From Luzula sylvatica (taxonomy: Eukaryota; Streptophyta; Magnoliopsida; Poales; Juncaceae), in assembly GCA_946800325.1 (NCBI GenBank), contig OX326956.1, positions 50,701,052-50,765,051 on the forward strand: a DNA stretch of 64,000 bases. The letters run 5' to 3'. The notes beneath the pieces were generated by a model that searched no databases, was not told the DNA's origin, and saw nothing but the letters and a program-made list of their open reading frames with translations. Each line of letters starts with the position of its first letter. The stretch's first letter is position 1. Shown here piece by piece: positions 12,770-24,175 of the stretch. The translations under genes and the position numbers were made by a program.

Positions 12770-15123
12770 GTTAAAATCTTGTTTTGAATCTAAAAACAAA
12801 CTTTCTTAGTGTTTGTGAAATTTGGTGAAAAGTTATAAAGTAAAAGATACGATACAATTGATCTAAAAACACGTTATTTGAACTCATCAAAGCGTTAAAA
12901 TCTTATTTGGAATCGAAAAACAAATTTTCTTAGTGTTTGTGAAATTTGGTGAATATTTATGTACTAAAAGATACGATACAAATGATCTAAAAACACGTTA
13001 TTTGAAATCCTCAAAGCGTTAAAATCTTGTTTTGAAATCGAATGACAAACTTTCTTAGTGTATGTGAAATTTGGTGAAAAGTTATGTTGTAAAAGATACG
13101 ATACAAATGATCTAAAAACACGTTATTTGAACTCCTCAAAGCGTTAAAATCATGTTTTGAATCGAAAAACAAACATTCTTAGTGTTTGTGAAATTTTGTG
13201 AAAAGTTATGTAATAAAAGATACGATACAAATGATCTAAAAACACGTTATTTGAATTCCTCAAAGCGTTAAAATCTTGTTTTCAATCGAAAAACTAACTT
13301 TCTTAGTGTTTGTAGAATTTGGTGAAAAGTTATGTAGTAAAAGATACGATACAAATGATCTAAAAACACTTTATTTGAACTCCTCAAAGCGTTAAAAACT
13401 TGTTTTGAATATAAAAACAAACTTTCTCAGTGTTTGTGAAATTTGGTGAAAAGTTATAAAGTAAAAGATACGATACAATTGATCTAAAAACACGTTATTT
13501 GAACTCCTCAAAGCGTTAAAATCTTGTTTTGAATCAAAAAACAAACTTTCTTAGTGTTTGTGAAATTTGGTGAAAAGTTATAAAGTAAAAGGTACGATAC
13601 AATTGATCTAAAAGCACATTATTTGAACTCATCAAAGCGTTAAAATCTTATTTTGAATCAAAAAACAAACTTTGTTTGTGTTTGTGAAATTTGGTGAAAA
13701 TTTATGTACTAAAAGGTACGATACAAATGATCTAAAAACACGTTATTTGAACTCCTCATAGCTTTAAAATCTTGTTTTGAAATCGAATAACAAACTTTCT
13801 TAGTGTTTGTGAAATTTGGTGAAAAGTTATGTTGTAAAAGATACGATACAAATGATCTAAAAACACGTTATTTGAACTCCTCAAAGCGTTAAAATCATGT
13901 TTTGAATCGAAAAACAAACATTCTTAGTGTTTGTGAAATTTGGTGAAAAGTTATGTAGTAAAAGATACGATACAAATGATCTAAAATCAATTTATTTGAA
14001 CTCCTGAAAGCGTTAAAATCTTGTTTTGAATCGAAAAACAAACTTTCTTAGTGTTTGTGAAATTTGGTGAAAAGTTATGTAGTAAAAGATACGATACAAT
14101 TGATCTAAAAACACGTTATTTGAACTCCTCAAAGCGTTAAAATCTTGTTTTGAATCGAAAAACTAACTTTCTAAGTGTGTGAAATTTGGTGAAAAGTTAT
14201 GAAGTAAACGATACGATACAAATGATCTAAAAACACTTTATTTGAACTCCTCAAAGCGTTAAAATCTTGTTTTGAATATAAAAACAAACTTTCTTAGTGT
14301 TTGTGAAATTTGGTGAAAAGTTATAAAGTAAAAGATACGATACAATTGATTTAAAAACACGTTATTTGAACTCCTCAAACCGTTAAAATCTTGTTTTGAA
14401 TCGAAAAACAAACTTTCTTAGTGTTTGTGAAATTTGGTGAAAAATTATGTAGTAAAAGATACGATACAAATGATCTAAAAACACGTCATTTGAGCTCCTC
14501 AAAGCGTTAAAATCTTGTTTTGAATCGAAAAACAAACTTTCTTAGTGTTTGTGAAATTTGGTGAAAAGTTAGGTAGTAAAAGATACAATACAATTGATCT
14601 AAAAACACGTTATTTGAACTCCTCAAAGCGTTAAAATTTTGTTTTGAATCGAAAAACAAACTTTCTTAGTGTTTGTGAAATTTGGTGAAAAGTTATGTAG
14701 TAAAAGATACGATACAATTGATCTAAAAACACGTTATTTGAACTCCCCAAAGCGTTAAAATCTTGTTTTGAATCGAAAAACAAACTTTCTTAGTGTGTGA
14801 AATTTGGTGAAAAGTTATGTAGTAAAAGATACGATACAAATGATCTAAAAACAAGTTATTTGAACTCCTGAAAGCGTTAAAATCTTGTTTTGAATCGAAA
14901 AACAAACTTTCTTAGTGTTTGTGAAATTTGGTGAAAAGTTAGGTAGTAAAAGATACGATACAATTGATCTAAAAACACGTTATTTGAACTCCTCAAAGCG
15001 TTAAAATCTTGTTTTGAATCGAAAAACTAACTTTCTTAGTGTTTGTGAAATTTGGTGAAAAGTTATGTAGTAAACGATACGATACAAATGATCTAAAAAC
15101 ACGTTATTCGAACTCCTCAAAGC
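12770..15123. repeat. 19-monomer block, slots 1-15 plus four
   Basis: The block is 2,354 bp. Slots 1-15 run in order, followed by a CCCCAAAG type, a -2 monomer (AGTGTGTGAAA, CAAGTT), TTAGGTAG and ACTAAC/TTATTCG types. GAATTC is at 13,253. Slot 2 has the rare TCTTATTTGG, found elsewhere only at 63,764-63,773. Slot 10 has TAAAATCAATTT near 13,983, and the slot-15 monomer has GATACAATAC in place of GATACGATAC near 14,582. These private marks are inherited by later duplicates at 16.4-17.2 and 26.6-27.4 kb. Confidence 0.88.
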
Positions 15124-15620
15124 GTTAAAATCTTGTTTTGAATCGAAAAACAAACTTTCTTAGTGTTTGTGAAATTTGGTGAAAAGTTAGGTAGTAAAAG
15201 ATACGATACAATTGATCTAAAAACACGTTATTTGAACTCCTGAAAGCGTTAAAATCTTGTTTTGAATCGAAAAACAAACTTTCTTAGTGTTTGTGAAATT
15301 TGGTGAAAAGTTATGTAGTTTAAAGATACGATACAAATGATCTAAAAACAAGTTATTTGAACTCCTGAAATCGTTAAAATCTTGTTTTGAATCGAAAAAC
15401 AAACTTTCTTAGTGTCTGTGAAATTTGGTGAAAAGTTATGTAGTAAAAGATACGATACAAATGATCTAAAAACACATTATTTGAACTCCTCAAAACGTTA
15501 AAATCTTGTTTTAAATCGAAAAACAAACTTTCTTAGTGTTTGTGAAATTTGGTGAAAAGTTATGTAGTAAAAGATACGATACAAATGATCTAAAAACAAG
15601 TTATTTGAACTCCTGAAAGC

Positions 15621-15744
15621 GTTAAAATCTTGTTTTGAATCGAAAAACAAACTTTCTTAGTGTTTGTGAAATTTGGTGAAAAGTTATGTAGTAAAAGATA
15701 CGATACAAATGATCTAAAAACACGTTATTTGAACTCCTGAAAGC
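15621..15744. repeat. Representative 124 bp monomer (near consensus)
   Basis: This copy is close to the consensus. Landmarks by monomer position: GTTAAAATC at 1-9, TTGTTTT at 10-16, GAATCG at 17-22, AAAACAAAC at 24-32, GTTTGT at 42-47, GTGAAA at 46-51 and again at 56-61, the doubled pentamer GATACGATAC at 77-86, GATC at 91-94, CACGTTATTTGAAC at 101-114 and CTCC or a variant after it. By count the consensus is 35 G/C of 124. Short A or T runs sit near positions 4-7, 13-16 and 23-27, roughly one helical turn apart, a pattern associated with curved DNA. Most HOR slot identities come from variation at positions 9-11, 20-30, 38-46, 61-72, 86-95 and 103-122. Confidence 0.95.
15630..15667. other. 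Two overlapping dyads sharing one arm, monomer positions 10-47
   Basis: TTGTTTT (15,630-15,636) is the reverse complement of AAAACAA (15,644-15,650), with a 7 nt spacer. ACAAAC (15,647-15,652) is the reverse complement of GTTTGT (15,662-15,667), with a 9 nt spacer. The two dyads overlap in the middle arm, so only one hairpin could form at a time. The arrangement recurs in most monomers; many slots carry ACTAAC, which puts one mismatch in the second dyad. Short dyads are a known feature of several centromeric satellites. Extrusion as hairpin or cruciform in the cell is inference. Confidence 0.7.
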
Positions 15745-17725
15745 GTTAAAATCTTGTTTTGAATCGAAAAACAAACTTTCTTAGTGTTTGTGAAATTTGG
15801 TGAAAAGTTAGGTAGTAAAAGATACGATACAATTGATCTAAAAACACGTTATTTGAACTCCTGAAAGCGTTAAAATCTTGTTTTGAATCGAAAAACAAAC
15901 TTTCTTAGTGTTTGTGAAATTTGGTGAAAAGTTATGTAGTTTAAAGATACGATACAAATGATCTAAAAACAAGTTATTTGAACTCCTGAAATCGTTAAAA
16001 TCTTGTTTTGAATCGAAAAACAAACTTTCTTAGTGTTTGTGAAATTTGGTGAAAAGTTAGGTAGTAAAAGATACGATACAATTGATCTAAAAACACGTTA
16101 TTTGAACTCCTCAAAGCGTTAAAATTTTGTTTTGAATCGAAAAACAAACTTTCTTAGTGTTTGTGAAATTTGGTGAAAAGTTATGAAGTAAACGATACGA
16201 TACAAATGATCCAAAAACACGTTATTTGAACTCCTCAAAGCGTTAAAATTTTGTTTTGAATCGAAAAACAAACTTTCTTAGTGTTTGTGAAATTTGGTGA
16301 AAAGTTATGTAGTAAAAGATACGATACAATTGATCTAAAAACACGTTATTTGAACTCCCCAAAGCGTTAAAATCTTGTTTTGAATCGAAAAACAAACTTT
16401 CTTAGTGTTTGTGAAATTTGGTGAAAAGTTATGTTGTAAAAGATACGATACAAATGATCTAAAAACACGTTATTTGAACTCCTCAAAGCGTTAAAATCAT
16501 GTTTTGAATCGAAAAACAAACATTCTTAGTGTTTGTGAAATTTGGTGAAAAGTTATGTAGTAAAAGATACGATACAAATGATCTAAAATCAATTTATTTG
16601 AACTCCTGAAAGCGTTAAAATCTTGTTTTGAATCGAAAAACAAACTTTCTTAGTGTTTGTGAAATTTGGTGAAAAGTTATGTAGTAAAAGATACGATACA
16701 ATTGATCTAAAAACACGTTATTTGAACTCCTCAAAGCGTTAAAATCTTGTTTTGAATCGAAAAACTAACTTTCTAAGTGTGTGAAATTTGGTGAAAAGTT
16801 ATGAAGTAAACGATACGATACAAATGATCTAAAAACACTTTATTTGAACTCCTCAAAGCGTTAAAATCTTGTTTTGAATATAAAAACAAACTTTCTTAGT
16901 GTTTGTGAAATTTGGTGAAAAGTTATAAAGTAAAAGATACGATACAATTGATTTAAAAACACGTTATTTGAACTCCTCAAACCGTTAAAATCTTGTTTTG
17001 AATCGAAAAACAAACTTTCTTAGTGTTTGTGAAATTTGGTGAAAAATTATGTAGTAAAAGATACGATACAAATGATCTAAAAACACGTCATTTGAGCTCC
17101 TCAAAGCGTTAAAATCTTGTTTTGAATCGAAAAACAAACTTTCTTAGTGTTTGTGAAATTTGGTGAAAAGTTAGGTAGTAAAAGATACAATACAATTGAT
17201 CTAAAAACACGTTATTTGAACTCCTCAAAGCGTTAAAATTTTGTTTTGAATCGAAAAACAAACTTTCTTAGTGTTTGTGAAATTTGGTGAAAAGTTATGT
17301 AGTAAAAGATACGATACAATTGATCTAAAAACACGTTATTTGAACTCCCCAAAGCGTTAAAATCTTGTTTTGAATCGAAAAACAAACTTTCTTAGTGTGT
17401 GAAATTTGGTGAAAAGTTATGTAGTAAAAGATACGATACAAATGATCTAAAAACAAGTTATTTGAACTCCTGAAAGCGTTAAAATCTTGTTTTGAATCGA
17501 AAAACAAACTTTCTTAGTGTTTGTGAAATTTGGTGAAAAGTTAGGTAGTAAAAGATACGATACAATTGATCTAAAAACACGTTATTTGAACTCCTCAAAG
17601 CGTTAAAATCTTGTTTTGAATCGAAAAACTAACTTTCTTAGTGTTTGTGAAATTTGGTGAAAAGTTATGTAGTAAACGATACGATACAAATGATCTAAAA
17701 ACACGTTATTCGAACTCCTCAAAGC

Positions 17726-19337
17726 GTTAAAATCTTGTTTTGAATCGAAAAACAAACTTTCTTAGTGTTTGTGAAATTTGGTGAAAAGTTAGGTAGTAAA
17801 AGATACGATACAATTGATCTAAAAACACGTTATTTGAACTCCTGAAAGCGTTAAAATCTTGTTTTGAATCGAAAAACAAACTTTCTTAGTGTTTGTGAAA
17901 TTTGGTGAAAAGTTATGTAGTTTAAAGATACGATACAAATGATCTAAAAACAAGTTATTTGAACTCCTGAAATCGTTAAAATCTTGTTTTGAATCGAAAA
18001 ACAAACTTTCTTAGTGTCTGTGAAATTTGGTGAAAAGTTATGTAGTAAAAGATACGATACAAATGATCTAAAAACACATTATTTGAACTCCTCAAAACGT
18101 TAAAATCTTGTTTTAAATCGAAAAACAAACTTTCTTAGTGTTTGTGAAATTTGGTGAAAAGTTATGTAGTAAAAGATACGATACAAATGATCTAAAAACA
18201 AGTTATTTGAACTCCTGAAAGCGTTAAAATCTTGTTTTGAATCGAAAAACAAACTTTCTTAGTGTTTGTGAAATTTGGTGAAAAGTTATGTAGTAAAAGA
18301 TACGATACAAATGATCTAAAAACACGTTATTTGAACTCCTGAAAGCGTTAAAATCTTGTTTTGAATCGAAAAACAAACTTTCTTAGTGTTTGTGAAATTT
18401 GGTGAAAAGTTAGGTAGTAAAAGATACGATACAATTGATCTAAAAACACGTTATTTGAACTCCTGAAAGCGTTAAAATCTTGTTTTGAATCGAAAAACAA
18501 ACTTTCTTAGTGTTTGTGAAATTTGGTGAAAAGTTATGTAGTTTAAAGATACGATACAAATGATCTAAAAACAAGTTATTTGAACTCCTGAAATCGTTAA
18601 AATCTTGTTTTGAATCGAAAAACAAACTTTCTTAGTGTTTGTGAAATTTGGTGAAAAGTTAGGTAGTAAAAGATACGATACAATTGATCTAAAAACACGT
18701 TATTTGAACTCCTCAAAGCGTTAAAATTTTGTTTTGAATCGAAAAACAAACTTTCTTAGTGTTTGTGAAATTTGGTGAAAAGTTATGAAGTAAACGATAC
18801 GATACAAATGATCCAAAAACACGTTATTTGAACTCCTCAAAGCGTTAAAATTTTGTTTTGAATCGAAAAACAAACTTTCTTAGTGTTTGTGAAATTTGGT
18901 GAAAAGTTATGTAGTAAAATATACGATACAATTGATCTAAAAACACGTTATTTGAACTCCCCAAAGCGTTAAAATCTTGTTTTGAATCGAAAAACAAACT
19001 TTCTTAGTGTGTGAAATTTGGTGAAAAGTTATGTAGTAAAAGATACGATACAAATGATCTAAAAACAAGTTATTTGAACTCCTGAAAGCGTTAAAATCTT
19101 GTTTTGAATCGAAAAACAAACTTTCTTAGTGTTTGTGAAATTTGGTGAAAAGTTAGGTAGTAAAAGATACGATACAATTGATCTAAAAACACGTTATTTG
19201 AACTCCTCAAAGCGTTAAAATCTTGTTTTGAATCGAAAAACTAACTTTCTTAGTGTTTGTGAAATTTGGTGAAAAGTTATGTAGTAAACGATACGATACA
19301 AATGATCTAAAAACACGTTATTCGAACTCCTCAAAGC
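17726..19337. repeat. 13-monomer block (slots 27-39)
   Basis: The block is 1,612 bp: exactly the last 13 slots of the type-1 39-mer in order, ending ACTAAC/TTATTCG. With the 19-monomer block at 12,770 it supplies nearly all the parts of the 39-mer in the left region. Slot 36 has a private AAAATATACG (T at 18,920) where its copy at 29,089 has G. Confidence 0.88.
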
Positions 19338-22300
19338 GTTAAAATCTTGTTTTGAATCTAAAAACAAACTTTCTTAGTGTTTGTGAAATTTGGTGAAAAG
19401 TTATAAAGTAAAAGATACGATGCAATTGATCTAAAAACATGTTATTTGAACTCATCAAAGCGTTAAAATCTTATTTTGAATCGAAAAACAAATTTTCTTA
19501 GTGTTTGTGAAATTTGGTGAAAATTTATGTACTAAAAGATACGATACAAATGATCTAAAAACACGTTATTTGAACTCCTCAAAGCGTTAAAATCTTGTTT
19601 TGAAATCGAATGACAAACTTTCTTAGTGTATGTGAAATTTGGTGAAAAGTTATGTTGTAAAAGATACGATACAAATGATCTAAAAACACGTTATTTGAAC
19701 TCCTCAAAGCGTTAAAATCATGTTTTGAATCGAAAAACAAACATTCTTAGTGTTTGTGAAATTTGGTGAAAAGTTATGTAATAAAAGATACGATACAAAT
19801 GATATAAAAACACGTTATTTGAATTCCTCAAAGCGTTAAAATCTTGTTTTGAATCGAAAAACTAACTTTCTTAGTGTTTGTAGAATTTGGTGAAAAGTTA
19901 TGTAGTAAAAGATACGATATAAATGATCTAAAAACACTTTATTTGAACTCCTCAAAGCGTTAAAATCTTGTTTTGAATATAAAAACAAACTTTCTTAGTG
20001 TTTGTGAAATTTGGTGAAAAATTATAAAGTAAAAGATACGATACAATTGATCTAAAAACACGTTATTTGAACTCCTCAAAGCGTTAAAATCTTGTTTTGA
20101 ATCAAAAAACAAACTTTCTTAGTGTTTGTGAAATTTGGTGAAAAGTTATAAAGTAAAAGGTACGATACAATTGATCTAAAAGCACGTTATTTGAACTCAT
20201 CAAAGCGTTAAAATCTTATTTTGAATCAAAAAACAAACTTTCTTTGTGTTTGTGAAATTTGGTGAAAATTTATGTACTAAAAGGTACGATACAAATGACC
20301 TAAAAACACGTTATTTGAACTCCTCATAGCGTTAAAATCTTGTTTTGAAATCGAATAACAAACTTTCTTAGTATTTGTGAAATTTGGTGAAAAGTTATGT
20401 TGTAAAAGATACGATACAAATGATCTAAAAACACGTTATTTGAACTCCTCAAAGCGTTAAAATCATGTTTTGAATCGAAAAACAAACATTCTTAGTGTTT
20501 GTGAAATTTGGTGAAAAGTTATGTAGTAAAAGATACGATACAAATGATCTAAAAACAATTTATTTGAACTCCTGAAAGCGTTAAAATCTTGTTTTGAATC
20601 GAAAAACAAACTTTCTTAGTGTTTGTGAAATTTGGTGAAAAGTTAGGTAGTAAAAGATACGATACAATTGATCTAAAAACACGTTATTTGAACTCCTCAA
20701 AGCGTTAAAATCTTGTTTTGAATCGAAAAACTAACTTTCTAAGTGTTCGTGAAATTTGGTGAAAAGTTATGAAGTAAACGATACGATACAAATTATCTAA
20801 AAACACTTTATTTGAACTCCTCAAAGCGTTAAAATCTTGTTTTGAATATAAAAACAAACTTTCTTAGTGTTTGTGAAATTTGGTGAAAAGTTATAAAGTA
20901 AAAGATACGATACAATTGATTTAAAAACACGTTATTTGAACTCCTGAAAGCGTTAAAATCTTGTTTTGAATCGAAAAACAAACTTTCTTAGTGTTTGTGA
21001 AATTTGGTGAAAAATTATGTAGTAAAAGATACGATACAAATGATCTAAAAACACGTCATTTGAGCTCCTCAAAGCGTTAAAATCTTGTTTTGAATCGAAA
21101 AACAAACTTTCTTAGTGTTTGTGAAATTTGGTGAAAAGTTAGGTAGTAAAAGATACGATACAATTGATCTAAAAACACGTTATTTGAACTCCTCAAAGCG
21201 TTAAAATTTTGTTTTGAATCGAAAAACAAACTTTCTTAGTGTTTGTGAAATTTGGTGAAAAGTTATGAAGTAAACGATACGATACAAATGATCTAAAAAC
21301 ACGTTATTTGAACTCCTCAAAGCGTTAAAATCTTGTTTTGAATCGAAAAACAAACTTTCTTAGTGTTTGTGAAATTTGGTGAAAAGTTATGTAGTAAAAG
21401 ATACGATACAATTGATCTAAAAACACGTTATTTGAACTCCCCAAAGCGTTAAAATCTTGTTTTGAATCGAAAAACAAACTTTCTTAGTGTTTGTGAAATT
21501 TGGTGAAAATTTATGTAGTAAAAGATACGGTACAAATGATCTAAAAACACGTTATTTGAACTCCTGAAAGCGTTAAAATCTTGTTTTGAATCGAAAAACA
21601 AACTTTCTTAGTGTTTGTGAAATTTGGTGAAAAGTTATGAAGTAAACGATACGATACAAATGATCTAAAAACAAGTTATTTGAACTCCTGAAAGCGTTAA
21701 AATCTTGTTTTGAATCGAAAAACAAACTTTCTTAGTGTTTGTGAAATTTGGTGAAAAGTTAGGTAGTAAAAGATACGATACAATTGATCTAAAAACACGT
21801 TATTTGAACTCCTCAAAGCGTTAAAATCTTGTTTTGAATCGAAAAACTAACTTTCTTAGTGTTTGTGAAATTTGGTGAAAAGTTATGTAGTAAACGATAC
21901 GATACAAATGATCTAAAAACACGTTATTCGAACTCCTCAAAGCGTTAAAATCTTGTTTTGAATCGAAAAACAAACTTTCTTAGTGTTTGTGAAATTTGGT
22001 GAAAAGTTAGGTAGTAAAAGATACGATACAATTGATCTAAAAACACGTTATTTGAACTCCTGAAAGCGTTAAAATCTTGTTTTGAATCGAAAAACAAACT
22101 TTCTTAGTGTTTGTGAAATTTGGTGAAAAGTTATGTAGTAAAAGATACGATACAATTGATCTAAAAACAAGTTATTTGAACTCCCCAAAGCGTTAAAATC
22201 TTGTTTTGAATCGAAAAACAAACTTTCTTAGTGTGTGTGAAATTTGGTGAAAAGTTATGTAGTAAAAGATACGATACAAATGATCTAAAAACAAGTTATT

Positions 22301-24175
22301 TGAACTCCTGAAAGCGTTAAAATCTTGTTTTGAATCGAAAAACAAACTTTCTTAGTGTTTGTGAAATTTGGTGAAAAGTTAGGTAGTAAAAGATACGATA
22401 CAATTGATCTAAAAACACGTTATTTGAACTCGTCAAAGCGTTAAAATCTTGTTTTGAATCGAAAAACTAACTTTCTTAGTGTTTGTGAAATTTGGTGAAA
22501 AGTTATGTAGTAAACGATACGATACAAATGATCTAAAAACACGTTATTCGAACTCCTCAAAGCGTTAAAATCTTGTTTTGAATCGAAAAACAAACTTTCT
22601 TAGTGTTTGTGAAATTTGGTGAAAAGTTAGGTAGTAAAAGATACGATACAATTGATCTAAAAACACGTTATTTGAACTCCTGAAAGCGTTAAAATCTTGT
22701 TTTGAATCGAAAAACAAACTTTCTTAGTGTTTGTGAAATTTGGTGAAAAGTTATGTAGTTTAAAGATACGATACAAATGATCTAAAAACAAGTTATTTGA
22801 ACTCCTGAAATCGTTAAAATCTTGTTTTGAATCGAAAAACAAACTTTCTTAGTGTCTGTGAAATTTGGTGAAAAGTTATGTAGTAAAAGATACGATACAA
22901 ATGATCTAAAAACACATTATTTGAACTCCTCAAAACGTTAAAATCTTGTTTTAAATCGAAAAACAAACTTTCTTAGTGTTTGTGAAATTTGGTGAAAAGT
23001 TATGTAGTAAAAGATACGATACAAATGATCTAAAAACAAGTTATTTGAACTCCTGAAAGCGTTAAAATCTTGTTTTGAATCGAAAAACAAACTTTCTTAG
23101 TGTTTGTGAAATTTGGTGAAAAGTTATGTAGTAAAAGATACGATACAAATGATCTAAAAACACGTTATTTGAACTCCTGAAAGCGTTAAAATCTTGTTTT
23201 GAATCGAAAAACAAACTTTCTTAGTGTTTGTGAAATTTGGTGAAAAGTTAGGTAGTAAAAGATACGATACAATTGATCTAAAAACACGTTATTTGAACTC
23301 CTGAAAGCGTTAAAATCTTGTTTTGAATCGAAAAACAAACTTTCTTAGTGTTTGTGAAATTTGGTGAAAAGTTATGTAGTTTAAAGATACGATACAAATG
23401 ATCTAAAAACAAGTTATTTGAACTCCTGAAATCGTTAAAATCTTGTTTTGAATCGAAAAACAAACTTTCTTAGTGTTTGTGAAATTTGGTGAAAAGTTAG
23501 GTAGTAAAAGATACGATACAATTGATCTAAAAACACGTTATTTGAACTCCTCAAAGCGTTAAAATTTTGTTTTGAATCGAAAAACAAACTTTCTTAGTGT
23601 TTGTGAAATTTGGTGAAAAGTTATGAAGTAAACGATACGATACAAATGATCCAAAAACACGTTATTTGAACTCCTCAAAGCGTTAAAATTTTGTTTTGAA
23701 TCGAAAAACAAACTTTCTTAGTGTTTGTGAAATTTGGTGAAAAGTTATGTAGTAAAAGATACGATACAATTGATCTAAAAACACGTTATTTGAACTCCCC
23801 AAAGCGTTAAAATCTTGTTTTGAATCGAAAAACAAACTTTCTTAGTGTGTGAAATTTGGTGAAAAGTTATGTAGTAAAAGATACGATACAAATGATCTAA
23901 AAACAAGTTATTTGAACTCCTGAAAGCGTTAAAATCTTGTTTTGAATCGAAAAACAAACTTTCTTAGTGTTTGTGAAATTTGGTGAAAAGTTAGGTAGTA
24001 AAAGATACGATACAATTGATCTAAAAACACGTTATTTGAACTCCTCAAAGCGTTAAAATCTTGTTTTGAATCGAAAAACTAACTTTCTTAGTGTTTGTGA
24101 AATTTGGTGAAAAGTTATGTAGTAAACGATACGATACAAATGATCTAAAAACACGTTATTCGAACTCCTCAAAGC
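19338..24175. repeat. 39-monomer HOR, type 1, 4,838 bp
   Basis: First complete 39-mer. The length reconciles exactly: 39 x 124 = 4,836, +1 each at slots 3, 9, 28 and 33, -2 at slot 37 (AGTGTGTGAAA). Type 1 is defined by slots 19-23 at 21,572-22,191: ATGAAG/CAAGTT, TTAGGTAG, ACTAAC/TTATTCG, TTAGGTAG, then CAATTG/CAAGTT/CCCC. It also has CAAGTT in slot 37. Slot 12 has ACTAAC with GTTCGT. GAATTC of slot 4 is at 19,821. A near-identical copy starts at 29,507. Confidence 0.93.

Larger units (their letters stand above)
15124..17725. repeat. 21-monomer block, slots 27-36 joined to slots 9-15 and later
   Basis: The block is 2,602 bp. It opens with slots 27-36 (TTAGGTAG; GTAGTTTAAAG; AGTGTCTGTG; TTTTAAATCG), then a hybrid monomer whose head is the GAATCGAAAAAC type and whose tail is slot 9 (TTATGTTGTAAAAG), then slots 10-15 and the four closing monomers already seen at the end of the previous block. 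It is produced by the 2,602 bp tandem duplication. Confidence 0.88.
13789..18992. repeat. 2,602 bp tandem duplication, two copies
   Basis: Copy 1 is about 13,789-16,390 and copy 2 about 16,391-18,992. Private variants recur exactly 2,602 bp apart: the TAAAATCAATTT variant (about 13,983 and 16,585) and GATACAATAC (about 14,582 and 17,184). The central junction falls in a tract identical in both parents, 16,391-16,408. Its left side matches the GAATCGAAAAAC monomer and its right side the slot-9 monomer whose counterpart has GAATAAC (T at 13,788). Right-hand similarity ends at 16,408/19,010, where copy 2 goes into the -2 variant. Confidence 0.88.

Noticed and set aside
14723..14905. Recurring 60-61 codon minus-strand open frames (30 places, for example here and at 15,217-15,402)
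   Set aside because: They start with TTG, span one and a half satellite monomers, appear only where slot order happens to remove stops, and vanish with the 1 bp slot-32 deletion. No start context, domain or independent conservation is seen. They are repeat artefacts.
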